Origin: Hirundichthys speculiger
Lineage: Eukaryota; Chordata; Actinopteri; Beloniformes; Exocoetidae
Reading direction: 5' to 3'
DNA: 64,000 nt
Assembly (NCBI GenBank): GCA_018398805.1
Contig: JAGFBZ010002245.1
Span: 2,318,001-2,382,000, forward strand
Shown: one piece after another, positions 46,099 through 61,000 of the stretch
Layout of the letters: every line of letters starts with the position of its first letter
Position numbering within the stretch: position 1 is the first letter of the stretch
Translations under genes and position numbers: made by a program
The notes under the pieces: generated by a model
What the model saw: only the letters and a program-made list of their open reading frames with translations
Databases searched by the model: none
Told to the model about the DNA's origin: nothing

Positions 46099-49000
46099 TC
46101 ATCTTCTTCGACCGGCAGCCTTCTTTCGACCCTGGGGGCGAGAGAAAAGATGATGAAAATAGAACATATATATTTTTTCACTATTGGCATTTGACCCAGA
46201 AACAGTTAATGTTACACTTGATTCAGTACCCTTGGTGTTGGCTCATCTTCCTGCTCCTCCTCCTCTTCATCTTCTTCCTCAGAGTCATCTTTAGCAACTG
46301 TGGCCTTCAATCGTCCTCCACGCCTTGAAACCACAAAGTCGATATACTGATTTAGAACGGCTCAACCAGTAAAACAGGCAGCTGATGTAGAAACAAGATG
46401 ACGACATAAAGCAGCACCCACAGAGATTTGAAGCTGCAGGCGAGTGTAATAGACAGTTTTAGCTTCAACTGTCTCAATGTCACCCATCAGATAGCAAATT
46501 TGGGGAAGAAATATCTTAATAGTTAAATGAGAAGTCAGCAAACTGAGCCTTGATGTAGAGTGATGCTTGTAAACAAACAGCGTCTCTGCAGTATTACTAA
46601 AGACTTCACACACATCACCATTACAATCTGACACAATGAAATGAATCGTCTTTACAAAAATAAAGATGGTCAAAAAACAAAATGGTGAGAACACTGAAAG
46701 AGAATTAAAACCATTTAATATCTGGACTTCACCAGTTCCAAAGAACAATCTGCAAGTTCTTATTCAAACTTTGCAGGTACAGTAATGACAGTTGTTAGAA
46801 CAGATGTGTGAAGTGCATCTTACGTTGGTTTCTTAGCAGCGGGCTGAGCTGATTTGGGCGGACGTCCTCTCCTCTTCTGTGGTGTGGACTCTGCAGACTC
46901 TGAGCTGCTAAGCAAACACAAAACGCCAAAAGCTTCAGACAATCATCAGTGAGGATGACCCGACTTGTTTCTCTGGACGAGGATGCCATACCCTTGTGAT
47001 CGCTGGGGGGCCCGCGCTTGCCTTCCTCCCTTCGTCTTCATCTCCACGTTTTCACTACTCCTGCCGTCATCTTCATCGTCATCCTCTGCCTCCTCATCCC
47101 CTCTCTCTTCTTCTTCTTCCTCTTCCTCCTCCTCTTCTTCCGGTGAAGGCGCTGCCTTCTTTCGCCCCCTTCTCCCCTTGGCAGGTGTGTCCTGGCTGGG
47201 AGTGGCGGATTTTGGGGGCCGGCCCCTTCGTCCTTTTTTTGGCGGGCTGTTCTGTTCGTCCTCGGGCCGGGTTTCATTGTCCCACTGGTCCTCGGACTCC
47301 GTAGCTGCGGTCGCATTGGCGGCTGCTTTCTTGCGTCCACGCTTTGGCTTGGTCTCCTGGTCGTCGCTGGAAGTCACCCCCCGTTTACGACCGCGAGGCT
47401 TTTCAATATCCTACAAGAGAATAAACTATGATTTTCTTTTGTCCACCCTTTGCACAGATAATATAAGAGGAGAGATGGGGTTTGACATGTGACAGAGATC
47501 CCGCAGAGTTCAAACCAGCAACATCTTAAATTTGGAATTCATTTTCAAAATGTACTCATCGAATCAATAAATGTGAGATACAAGTTGTGAAGTCTACTAG
47601 TACCCTGGACTTTTGGACACCAAATCTTTCCTTCTTTTTCCCCCCTTTATATTTTGTAGAAGAGGATTGCTACCAAAGAAAAAAACTGGAGGTGGGAAGG
47701 ATGAAGCTGCCATCAATGAGTTTACACAATTTGTATTTACTAATCCTGTCTCAACTCCAGCTGGTGTTTGCAGAACAGAGTCAAACACCAAGACAAGTAT
47801 TTACGACTAGCAGTCCGATAACAGCAGCAACCCTCTTCTGAGCTACCGTGTAATTCCAGATAACGCTTTTGTTTATTTTTACAGTAGTGCTCTACAACCC
47901 AATGAGTCATTTTTCTGATGCAAAATGTATTAACTTCTACTAGTTTTTTTTCTTTTTCCCCATTTACATCACAATGTATTTAAAAGTTATTTTATTTCAC
48001 TTCTTAGATCATTTTCTAGTAAATTTGATTCAAAAATACTTTATTGGTCCCCAAAGGGAAATGAAGTTGCTGCAGTAAGTGTGTAGATTTAATGAGTCAT
48101 TATAGATGTTAGGGTTAGGGTGTGTTCAGGACCACCTGCTGTGGTGGTTCGAGCCACTGTGGATCTGAAGAAGTAGCTGTTTTTTCCCATTTTTATCTAC
48201 CTTAAATTTCCCTAAATTCTATTCTGGAAGAAAACAAAACAAAACAAAGCAAATATAACTTATAAGAAAACACTAAAGTTGGGTTTTCCTGGTATATTGA
48301 CCTGTTTTACATCACATACCTTGTCAACACTGTCTGCTCTCTTCAGGCTGATGTCCTCATTTTCACTGTGATCCATTTCTGTGCTGTCATGCCTGAAAAA
48401 TGGCGATTATTTTTTTATGACATGACAAGAAACAGTTATATTTAAAAGTTCAGTGATTAGAATACCTCAATGTTTGAAAGTGGACTTGAGCATTTAACGT
48501 GAGTGTTGCTGGGTAATCAGGACTGTAAGGTATTATAGGAGTTTCAGATCTTATACCTGCTCTTGCTGCGCTGTGGGGAGCCTGGATTAGACGAGGAGTC
48601 ATTGTTACTGGTCGTCTCCATACGAGAGGCTTTACTCTGGAGCTGTTTACCCGCCGATGACAGCGGCTTGTTTACTGCACCCAAAACGTTAGCCGACTTA
48701 GGCTTGAGGAGGCAAGAGAGAAATTTAAGTTTTGTATAAATAGACAATCAATCACACAACATCCACATTTTAAAAAAAAAAGTTTTATTAAGCTTACTTT
48801 TCCAGGTGTGAAGAATGCCTTCATCTCTGGTGGGAGGTAATTTTTAGTGTTGTTGAAGTTCTGAAACAAAGGGAAGTCTTGTGTCAGAGAGCCGTTTTTG
48901 TGAAAAGAAAATAAAACAAAAAACATAATGAAACAAAAACAAGTTGAGGATTAGATTAGAGGCTTTTCTCCAGCCAAAATACATTATTATGTTTGACTGC

Positions 49001-52000
49001 TATTGCAATCATTCTTCTTAAAAAAAACCCAACAACACACAAAGGCCCTCCTTAACAAAATTTGATTTCAGACTAAACCTACACAATCTTGAAAAGACAA
49101 ACCGTATTTTCTTTTCAATCATTTTATAAAGTCCCCTGTCTGTAATTTACATGCAGAAACATAAGTCAGCTGTTTGTGCTTCACAGGAAAGAAAAACAAA
49201 AAACAAAGACGGGGAAAAGCTTTGGGTGTAGACTCGTGGACTCGAACCTTGTCTGGTTTGGTGAAGAAGCGTGAGGGCAGCACCGGGTCTTTGGGGGACT
49301 CCAGGCTGTACGTGGTGCTCTTTGACATGATGATGTTCATGGCGACATCACACACTGTGTAGAGCTTCTGTGGGGTGAAGACAAACATCTGGTCACCACG
49401 TTGGTAGTAAAAAGGAAAATAAATACAGACTCGGCAGATTTTCATTTCATTCGGAGCTGCGCAGTGAAGGTTTACCTCGTTGTCTTTGGGATCGTTAGGG
49501 GACTGGGCATCTTTCGTCTGTTTGATGTTTTCCACCATCTTTCTAATGAAAGCGTGGCTGTTGTTCTCATTCTTGGCCATGATAATCTCGAGGACGAACC
49601 ACAAGGCCCTGAGACGGAACAGAAGCTCAACGTTGACACAGAGCTTTGATAATGACACGTAGTGTTTCCTAACTGGAAATCAACTGTATCGCAACTGTTC
49701 CATGCTTACCGTCTGAACTGCATCACTGACAAATCAATTATTTTAAAATAAACAGACAATTTAAACAAATCGCTTTATTTTAATTGGAAAAGGTGTATCC
49801 CTTCATATCAATCCCTACTTTTAAAATAAAACAACAGTTTGCAGAACGTGTTAGTGACTTCCTTTTGAACGGCAACAAACTGCACGTATTCATGAATGAT
49901 GTCATCAGTAAGAGCATTACTGACAATGAATATCATCAGAAATTTAGGGCCGATGTCACATAATGACCTAAATGGATTACTTTAAAGAATAAAAAGAAGT
50001 GGTTGCTCGGAGGGTATCACGAGTGTCAGTAGGCTGCTTACTGAGAACACACACACAACTTGTGCAGTGTTATTCTTGGAATTTTCTGTAACTTTAGACA
50101 TTGCACATGAAAGACTCACGCTCTCCTGATAAAACCAAATGGGAGACAGATTTACAAGCTGCACTGCTGTAATAATTAGTTGCACTGTCTCAAACAATGG
50201 ATGCAAGATGCTAAAAGTGAGCCAGTCTACAGCCCTGAATGCAAATCATGAAATGACCCCAACAGTGCGACCAGCCTTTGAGAGATTAAAATGAAATTAT
50301 TTAGTGCACAGAAGGCAACATCTACATTCTCCTAAAATGACAATAAACAGGAAGCATAAAATTAAAGGAACTTCTTTTGGCTTTTCCCTTTTTTTCCCTT
50401 TTAGGGGTCACCACAGTAGATCGTGTTCTGCATATTGATTTGTATAGATTTTACATTGGATACCTCCCTGACACAAACTCCATAAATAGTGGCTTTTCCA
50501 GTCACAACTTACTCTTTGATTTCTTTCAGCTGCTCGATATCCTGTACTTTGACGTAGTCTGGGTCATGAGCCAGCAGGTGGATGGTGTAGGGCACCACAT
50601 ACTCCGGCAGCAGAGACAGCAGCTTGTCTGTTGATACACAGACAATATTACAACAATATCACTTATGACAAGTGTATCACTTCTGTACAGTCATGTGGCT
50701 TATTTAGCAGATGCTACCTTTCCAATATTTTATTTCTAAAATATACTGTCAAAGTTTAATAACCAATCTAGAACTTGTTCTGTGGAACCACCTTTCCATG
50801 GGTGGTAGTCTCATCTAATCTAAATGTTTCTTTTACCGCTGATGGCAGCATGCTGTTTGAGGTACTCTCCGGCGTATGTTGACGTTTTTCACCAGGCACT
50901 GGCGAGCATGAGCCCTCCTTTCTTTAACAGGGTCCTTGGCACACAAAGCAAATATTGCCATGTATTCTAGCGGCAGACGGAGACGACAGAGGCCACGATG
51001 AAGCTTCTGGGCAAAACACTGCCGCACCTGATAGCACTCATCCTGGAGAAGAGGAAGACACATGGAGAACAATAACAATGATGAGGAGGAGGACTTGGAT
51101 GATGAAATGGCATGAAAGGATGGGAAAAAGAATTAGCCAAGGCAGTTACAAGATAGTTATGGTTAGATTAGGATGAAAAATGAGAATGGACACTTATGCA
51201 TCATTTCAAAACAAATGTACAAGCATGTAATAAACCAGAAAGCAGAGCCGGAAATGAAGAATGAACTGTGTGAGCTGAGAACGGATGTATGGAAGTTCTT
51301 ACATTGATGACGAGAGCACAAAGCTGATACTGCTCCAGCGTGATGATTTCATGGTAGCAGGGCTCCTGTGCCAGCTTCAGCAGGGCGCACGCTGCTGCCA
51401 GCCGCAACCTTGACATGTCTGGTTTACTGAAGAAAGAGAGAAAGATGTATATAAATATTAGGGGTGCAACAGTACAGATGGTTCACGGTACGGTCCGTAT
51501 CGCGGTTTTTGTGTCACAGTTTCGGTACGGATTCGGTACAGTTTCAGACCACCCACTACCCTAAACAAAGCGAACGCAAGATACCAAGTTTGCGGAAAGC
51601 ACAACTCGCATGTCGCGCGTCCAAATGGTATAAATGTGCGTCCACCTGGTCACATGTGGACGTGCACAAACGGCTCTACCTCTCGATTACACATCACCGT
51701 ATTACTTGCAGACGTTTTTATTCTCTTGAGGTCAGAGGATGTCTGGTCAGCAGTTGTGGTGGATGTGGGAATAGTCACGGCCAGACACGTCAGTCTGTAC
51801 AGCTGTGGCATGATCTCATTCAGATGTCTGCTGTGGAGGAAACCAAGGAGATCTTTGTCTCTGGTGTCAAGCTGGAAAAGGTTGGATGTCTGAAACTGTT
51901 GGTGGTCGAGGAGGGACAGGAACATTAATTGTTCGTGATCTTTAAATGCGCATCCAATGATTCGTTCTGCAGTATTTTAAAAAGCATATCAGCTTCGCCA

Positions 52001-55000
52001 AGACGCACAACTGGTAACAACTGAATCTTATGCAGGTATACCGTATATCGTTGCCCGGACGACGCCTGGCATGGAGGCTACTCGCTGCTGCTCCGGGGAC
52101 TTATCCCTGCGACGCTGTACGCTCCAGTTTGTGTCCGGTGTGTGGTGATTTTGAGGATCGGGTGTCGACGTGCTGTCTGCGGGTGCGGACTGGTCCTCTT
52201 GCGGCTGGTGGAGACATGCCGCCGCGGACATGGATGGTGTCGCTGAGGGCCGGTTCAGGGAAGCTAAATCCTGAGCTGCTACCCGCAACAACCACCGCCA
52301 CTGGATCCAGGGCTGCAGCGTCGACTGAACCAGGACGGGAGCCCCCAACGTGGCAGCGGCAGTATGCTGCCCCTATCCAGCAGTCTGCATGCCGGGGTGG
52401 GTCAGCTGACCTGGCAGGGGCCGTCTGAAGACCTGGTGGGCCCGGCACCGCCAGGGTGACGCCAACAACCTGGTCCGCATGATGAACCGGGCTCTGGGAC
52501 GGTCGGCTCCATTCGCTCACCGGACTGATGGAGCTCGGTCTTCCCAGAAGAGACAGTTTGGTTCATCGGAGTTTGGTTCAACGGTGTTTCCTCCTCTGAC
52601 CTGGGATATGTCACTTGATTCACCATTGTGAAGATATACTGGTTTTAACGGCTGTTACCGAAAACGAAACGAAGTCAGCTGTGTTTCTGCATGGTTGGAA
52701 CAAAAACCTGCAGCCACATGGCCCTTTCATGGATCAGTTTGACACCCCTGATATATATATATATATATATATCTATACATGTGCTTACAATTAAGGTCCA
52801 ACATCCCCCAAGGGGCTGCATTACCAATTAAATTTTAATGTGTTACTGAAACATGACTAACTTCCTAATTTCTTAAAACTGCTCAAGGGGATTCCACACA
52901 AAATTGACTTTGTCTAATTTTCCATTTACCCCATCCTGCCCTGCTCAGTTAGGTCTCCATCGCTGTGTAAAATAGCAGTCAGCATCCTCAGTGTGGAGTT
53001 GCCTGATTTGCTCTGGTTGTTCTTCACTCCCAGCAGCCACCTCACCATCAGCTTTATGCCCTGGATCTGAATGGAGGAGGATGGAAGAGGTCAAAAATGT
53101 ATTCTGAGGCCAACACAACTGCATCAATGGCATAATTACGCATCTCCTCATTGATATATGCCAGTACACAATTAAAATAAAAACCACAATATGAATATTA
53201 GCATAAGTTTTCTGACTAAAGGCACTAATTAAAAAACTGAATAGAGATCCACAATGACTCATTGCTAACCTTAGCTAAAGTCTCTGGAGACACTTCTTCA
53301 TCAGGGACCCAAAGTTTGGTTGTCTTCTTCCCTGGGATCTGCAAAGGAAGCAAGTAATTCTGTCACCTTCTTTCATGTGAACAGGGATGAATCGTTTTTG
53401 GGACCTTGGAGAGGCTAACAGTGTGAATCTGATAAACAAGATGTGCACATTTGTACCCTGTCGTTCATGAGGAGATCCTTCACAATAAAGTTGGCAACAA
53501 GGGATTTCAGTGGGGCAGCAAACTGTTCTGGGGCCAGCTGGGCCAGGTGACCCAGTGTGGTCAAAGGAGTGATGAGCTGTTCCAAGTTAGCAGGGTCCAG
53601 GCCTTTGTGCAGGGGCTGCAGGAACACATAACAATTCACTCTCCGGCTTTTTTATTGGTTCTTTTCCAGAAACAGACATGTAGATTTACTGTACATGGTG
53701 GGGAAAAACACCCAACTGCCAAAATATAAACCAGGTTTGAGAGAATTCATTAATTTGATTCAACTACTTCAGTTCAACTGAAACAATAAATAACATAATA
53801 CACTAATACGAAGCACTGTGTAATTATTTCTATCCATACAGGTTTCATAATTTTTAGTTTTGATTCTGGATTTCATTTGTACAAACATATGAAATGGGTC
53901 AACTGACCTCAAAGATTTGGGCAAAGTGGGTGTCTCTGTTGCTGAACATAGCATTGATGCAGTGGATGGCATACTTGGCCTGGCGGGGGGGCCCTCTCTT
54001 AGCTTTGGCTTGCAGTACAGGCAGTAAAACACTTTGGAGAGAAAACATGGGAACACCATTGAAATTCAGTAAAAAAAGCATAAGCCTTCAGTCACAAAGA
54101 GTGCAGTGTGTCCTTTTAGAGTTTCATTACAATATATGAAGCTGCAATGTGGCTTCTGTCTGATACAAATGTGAGCTGTAAATGCTAGAAAAATTAAGAA
54201 TAAAAAGAAGCAATGATCTCGTGATGAAACATACGACTTGATGTGAGGAAAACTCTCTTCCATCTTGCTGCCAGTGTTCTTGAAGATTTGCAGCGCAGCC
54301 TCTGCCACCTTCTCATCATCCATTTTCAAACAGCCCAATAAGGACTCAAATGTCTCTGCAGAGTGGAATGACACTGGGTGTGTGAAGGACAGCACCTGTA
54401 TGGGGGCGAAATTAAAAAGGTGAAAAAGTTGGTTCAAGATTTGACATCCCCCAGAGAGCTGCAGGCACAAGACAAAATGGAAGTATCACCTCATCTATCG
54501 TTCGTCTTACCTCTGATGAACCTATCACTCTGGAACAGCCAAGTTCTGGACACTTCAGACCGTCTTTATGCTCCCCAGCATAGTAAAAGCTAGGGAGCAT
54601 AAAGACTGCCCAGCAAACCATCATCCTTTGGTTGGAAAACAAATACCCCACCACCCCCCACCACCGCAATCACAGTCTGCCAGTGATGCATTTTTACTTA
54701 TAGTACACCAACGTACGATTAAAAACAGATGTAGATTTTCAGAGAGGAATGGTGATGATTGGGATTCTTACAAGTTTTTACCTTTAGCAGTTCCAGTCCT
54801 GCTCTGATGGCCTCCTCAGTAGGAACACCCTCGTCCTCATCGTCAGCTGTCCCGTCTATAGATTTGTTTACCTGTTTTATCAAAGCACTGACAGCCATGT
54901 CAGCAGAGATAAAAAAAAAAAAGAGGAATATGAGAATAGAAATCAATGCAGGCTGTCATCAAAAACCAATATCTTCCGCAGTATTTGTATTCTTGGAATA

Positions 55001-58000
55001 ACTTGAAGTTTTGTCTTCTCACACCAAGCCAGTACCTGATGGACTCTGTGTCGATGTGTACAGGAGCAATCCTCTCCAACAGGAACTTCACCATTTCCAG
55101 GAAAGGATTGCTGGGCTGTTTGGGGCTGCCAAGTTTTTTAGTGATGTCTCGCTGAGAATATGACAAATAGTCCATAATTATATACAACCTCAACATATGT
55201 CAATTAAAGACCCTTTTTCATATGCACAGTTAAGTTGGTTCTTTCTTGACTGGGTCATTTAACTGAACAAATGCCCTCCTCTCATTATACAAGAATGGGA
55301 GGGAAACTAAAGTACTTTCAACTTTGCTACAATATGCTTCCTTTACAGCTTGTTAGTACAGCGCCTGCTTGATCAATTATGTTGCAGACCTTAACAACTT
55401 ACAAAAACATTTAGCTGGCAGCAAACTGATAACATGTCATGCAGAGACTTGGACTGCTGCCAAGAGCTGCAAAAAACGGTACATTTCATACAAGTTGTAA
55501 GCTTTCCTCTTTTAACAAATGAGACGCAGCCTGTCAGTGGTTGCTGCCTCTGTTGTTCTAGGCTTCTGTTACATCTGGGTAAAAGCGTTAGGAACTCTGG
55601 AGGATGCACAAAGCTCCAAGGCCAGATGGCTCTGACTGAATGGGTCCAAATGATTAAAAACAGTACATGCTGAAGTGATTTGTCTCCCAAGTACATTATC
55701 TGCATGTGCTAGTCTAACTTTGAGAATTATTATTCCCCCCTTTTTTTTTTTAATCATCCCAGTCTGAAATGTTAACCCTCCCTTTTAAAACACAATTGTA
55801 GCTGAACTAACTTGTAATTAGATTTTTTTTCATCTCCTACTGGCACATAAATGTACTGACAATGACAGGAATGTCAATACTGACCACACAGACTTCTGCC
55901 TGCTTGCAAGAGCATGTGGGGCTGACCAAGGTTTCCAGCTGATCTCTGATTCGCTCATCATCATCCAGGACCTGAGCCAGCTTCTTGACAAAGTCCTGAG
56001 CTTTGCCTGGGTCTGGTAGGTTCCCTGTTTTCACAAAAAGAAGCTCTCGTCAATAGGCAAGGCAAGGCAAGTTTATTTGTAGAGCATAATTTGTACAATT
56101 CAAAGTGCTTTACAGATGCATAAAATCACAAGAAGGCAAATAGAATCATTCAATAGAAGCATAAAAAATAAATGAATTAAATTAAAAATTAATTTAAAAG
56201 AAAAATAAATTAAATAAAAAATGAAGAGTGCAGATAAAACCCTTTCAATTGTCATATGCACATCTAAACAGAACTGTTTTCAGCCTGGATTTGAACATTG
56301 TCAGACTTGAGGCCTGTCTTACATCTTCTGGAAGACTGTTCCAGATTTTAGGAGCATAAGACTAAATATGGAATAGATTTACAGCAATCATTATTATCCT
56401 ACTCAATATCTGCTGACAGACATGTAGTAGTATACGTTAGGAAGTGAAGAGATGTCTTACTTGTAATCACCATGATTTTGGCAAATACAGCCTTGCTTGA
56501 TGCTTCAGACTACAACAAATTAAAAAGAGTTTAGAATGAAGGAATAACGGGAATGTCAACCTGCTGATAGTTTGTTGTTGCCTAAATCACTCTGAGGTAC
56601 CTTGGGTTTTTTGATCAGGTCCAGCAAGTCTTTGACATGGTGTCTTAACAAGTTCTGGCACTTCCACATCTCATTCAAAGCTCTGCCAGGGACACAAATA
56701 ACAAGAAGTTATGCTTAATAAACAAAAACACTCTTTCTCTACATTCTCTCAAACAAGTTAGGATTTCTTATAAGTGAACTCATGCAATGGTAAAAGGTGG
56801 ATAAACTCACTTGACAGCATTTGTGTCTAGAGTGGCGTAAAGGTAGTAAAGACACTTCATTCTTTCTGCAGTTTCCAGGTTGTGAGGAACCATGTACTGG
56901 GCAAAGACTCGCTCCACCAGCAACCTAGGCATTCAAAGTAATCAGAAGTGACTTAAAAGACTGATTTCACAGTCAATAACTGTTAAACATGACTAACGGA
57001 CCTTTTTGAGCCAAGATCAAGAAGTATAACAGCAACAAGTTGCATTTAAAAATGTTGCCAAAAAAAAAAAAAAAAAAAAAAAAGGAAGAATTTATTGAGC
57101 AAACATGTGTTTCATTGCAGTACTCAGCTTTTATAAAATAAAACACATTCACATTCAGGAACTTTAAGTTACTAGTGCAGGCTTTTCCTGTTGGCAAATG
57201 AGCAGCACAAGTGCAGCCAAGACATTTAAAGGAAATTCTTCTGTGGTTTGGTCAGACTGCAGTGCTCTCGTAGGTGTTTTTCCCCTGTTTCCTTATCTTT
57301 TTTTTTCCTTAAAAAATTCCAGTTTGTCTCATAAAAGGCAAAACTACCTCTGCTTCTACAGGACCAATGTGTAAGTGGAGATACAACACTAATCGAAAGT
57401 TTATAACACTAATCAAAGTGTTATGACTACTCAGCGAATAGAACAGAGGAGAGACGGTAGATGTGGCTCGTCTATGAAAGCAGCTGCAGCTACTTCACAT
57501 TAGTATGTATGAAGGCTACTGCAGTGAGATAAAACTGGACCTGCAGTAACATATGTTTAAAAAATCATCTTCCCATCAATTTCTGGACTGCTGGTGTTCA
57601 AAATAGGTGAAATGCTGCTGTGAAATACTTCAGTGTGATGTCATTATTCTTCTGATTACCTGCTGAACAGTAAGTGCTGTCAGAGAGCAGCGTTTTGCTC
57701 ACAAATACAAAAAGCTGAGTCTGCACAAATGAAGTGAAATTGACTCAAGAAACTGACATTATAATCAGAAAATGCCTACTTATTTATTAACCAAACTATT
57801 TTTGCTGCTGTCTTTAAACAGATACCCTTGGGTATTTAAATGCATCAAAAAATTAATAAGGCCCTTTTGAGGTTTTTCTAAATAAATTCAGAGAGGTCCA
57901 TGTACACAAACCTGTCATCGATACTGTTCTGGTAGTAGATATGAAGCAGTTTATCTTTGATCCAGGAAATCTGTTTAGAAGCCTCTCTCCCTCCCTCTCC

Positions 58001-61000
58001 TTGCAGTGCGTACTTCCTGTAGATGGATGCCAGGCCCATCATAGCCTCCTTACGCACACGCCACTGATCACAGGATAATACAGAAGACATTGATAATTAT
58101 GGAAACTAGTTAATTGTTAACTAAACTAGTTATTTTGACAATGAGGTACAGTGGCTGTAGTTCCTAAAACCAAATATTACCATGCATTAAGGTTTTTGGT
58201 TTCAGCAGAACCTATTTAAAACATACCAACATTTATGTTATTATAATATTTGTACACTTACTCTCTTGTCCAATGTTCTCTCCTTTACAAAATTTAGCAA
58301 TGCATCGTTGACGAGGGACAAATCTTTCTTGGCAGCAGTTACTATGGAGACAATGACATCATGGCGAATGGCCTCCTCTGGATCATGTGATCTGACCCTC
58401 AAATATTCTAGGTAAAAAAGAAAAAAAAAGGAAAAAAGGAGGTTGTAAGAGGACACCAACTCTAAAGCCCTTTTCATACACAACATTAATGGCTCCATCA
58501 ACCTGTTGAAACAATGGTATTCAGTCAATGGTCACTTTCATCACAGCTTTATCCTTCTTATTCTTTCCCAAGTAGGCTTTTATTAGGAATCAATAATGGT
58601 GTTATAATTTCTGAGGAGGAGTTTGGGGCGTAACTTCTTCACAGAAACAATATCTCATGGTGATAGATTTCTTGAAACAGAATTACCCGTGAGGTCTTTG
58701 GCCAGGTCCGGGTGGTTCATGAGGCAATGACTAGCAAACTTAACACACTCCAATCTGATGGGCACATGGATGTCATTAAACCTTTGGGGCAAAACAAAAG
58801 CATGTTAAAATAATCACCTTTAAAAGTACTGCAAATTCAGAAGAGGCAAAAATGAGAGAGTTGGCTTTTGTAACACGATCGTACCAATCACATCCAGAAA
58901 GCCTTAAATAAGACTTCATGTCAAACTGCAACAAAACACCCCATTTCTAAACTATCAACAGCTATGTATCTAACAACATAAGAAGAATAAAAATGAATAA
59001 TCAATATAGTCAATAATGAATCTAAACCGATGATGAAGAGTTCAAAACAGGTAAAAACAAAAACAAAAACGTATTCAGGCTTTGAAGATCTGTTGACGCT
59101 AAGGCCAAAACACTCAAACCCACCTGCCTAGATAACACTGCCAGAGAGGTTTGTTCTGTGCAGCCAACTCAGAGTCCTTGGCTCCAAACATTTTAGCTAG
59201 CAGCTTCACCACCTGCAGCCTCTCATCATTATCATTACTCTGCAGAGACAGACGGACGGAGAGAGACAGAAAGAATGATGCCCTGAATGTGGCAGCGTAG
59301 ATTGGACAGATGCGCCAAGTCATTTACAATAACTACATCAGAACCATTACCATTTTCATAACACACAATGGCTGCAGTTTCACTGGTATCAATCTTGATT
59401 TGGTGCAATCCATGAAAAAGGAGGGAGGGCAAAGATAAAGCAAGATGGGGTAGGAAGAGGGAAGGAGTGAGGATGGTAGGAGAAAAGCAGCAGGGAGAGA
59501 AAGAACAGAAAAAGGCACAAGGATGATGATGATGATGAAATGAGATGGCATGAGTAAAAGAGAGAGAGTGTGCATATGTGTAGTCTGTGGAGCAGAGATT
59601 TTATCATTGCTATTATTTTGAGGAGACAGCAGTGATCTACATTCACCCTGAACAGTTAATGAGCGATTATCTATCAGCAGGGCAACTTTATGAGACACTG
59701 CAGAGGCAACAATATGCTGACTGGCTGACTGCTTTCTCTTTCTACCAGGAATCAACAAACCTACAGAAGAGCTACATATTCAGTTCTGCGTGTAATTGGT
59801 GTGAGAATTCAGGCTTTAGGCCTGTGGTGTGGATACACCTAAACCCCATTTCTTAGTTAAACACAGACCCAATTATCAGTATTTTTTTTTTAAAATAATT
59901 AAAGGCCATGTGTATTTGAAAACAGTATAAATACAGTATCAATTGCTGAAACTTGTGTTTTTCAATATAAACATAAGTACTGTTGTGTTCTAGAACTGCA
60001 ACAACTGCTAATTTAATAATGAAATGTAATAAAAATAATGCCAACTCTGGCATATATACTACTATGGTGCAGGAGGCTGTAAAACTGATATTTGTATCTA
60101 CCTTGAGTTTAAATTCCAGTTGTGGCAACACTGAGAGAAGCAGGTGGCTGTCTATGTTGTAAAGCTCCAGGATGAGGTCAAAAACATGCTCAGACAGATC
60201 ACTGACGGAGGTCTTTCCCAGCATCAGCACCTGGTTGAAGAACTAATGAAGACAATGACAGATGGATAAAGAGACATTCAATTTCATTGAGGACAAAAAC
60301 TGTGAATATATTTAAACAGATAGTCATAGTCAGCCATTCCCAAACTTCAGAATACCAAGGCCCAATTTGAAATCTGAAAAATCTCTGCGGCCACCCAAAC
60401 CTTTAATCACACTGTGATTAACATTCAGGACTAGAAGCTACGTTCTGATATTTAACAGTAATTAAAAACATATTTTAAAAAGATCGAGGATTTAAAACAT
60501 ATTAGTTTAATTTTAATGACCTCTCACGGCCCACCTGCAGTACCGCGACGGCCCACCGGGGGGCCGCGGCCCACACTTTGGGAATCACTGGTCATAGTTA
60601 TCATTCCAGTTCGAGGGATGGCAGGTCCACCCCACAATAGTATTGATGATGGTGGAAAACAATGTCATGGGTTCACTTTTGGAGAGACATGATCAAACTC
60701 AAAGAGGGTGCCAACCTCTCCTCTGGGGAGGTAAGACACGCAACACCTCAAAGACTGTGATCCATGTTGTTTTCTTATCTTGAAGAAGAGACAAAAGCAA
60801 AAATGATGTATTTCAATAAATTTGTGCTTTCTGAATGTCTCATTTTTGTGAGCTAATTGATGGTGGAGGAAACCATTCTTTAAAATTACACTGTCATGAT
60901 TGTAAGCTAACAATTATTCAGTCAGCATACAATCAGGGCTTGAATTGTACATAAAAAAGAAGAAAAAAAAGAAAATTGAGACTTATAGCACCAAAGAACA

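Noticed and set aside
46026..46132. Alternative pds5b C-terminus ending VSSSVEEE
   Set aside because: It needs a splice phase that does not follow from exon 46323-46230; the phase-consistent frame ends [10 protein letters not shown] with TGA at 46101-46099.
46965..47492. 175-codon Ser/Pro-rich plus-strand frame
   Set aside because: Shadow of the acidic pds5b exon 47410-46992.
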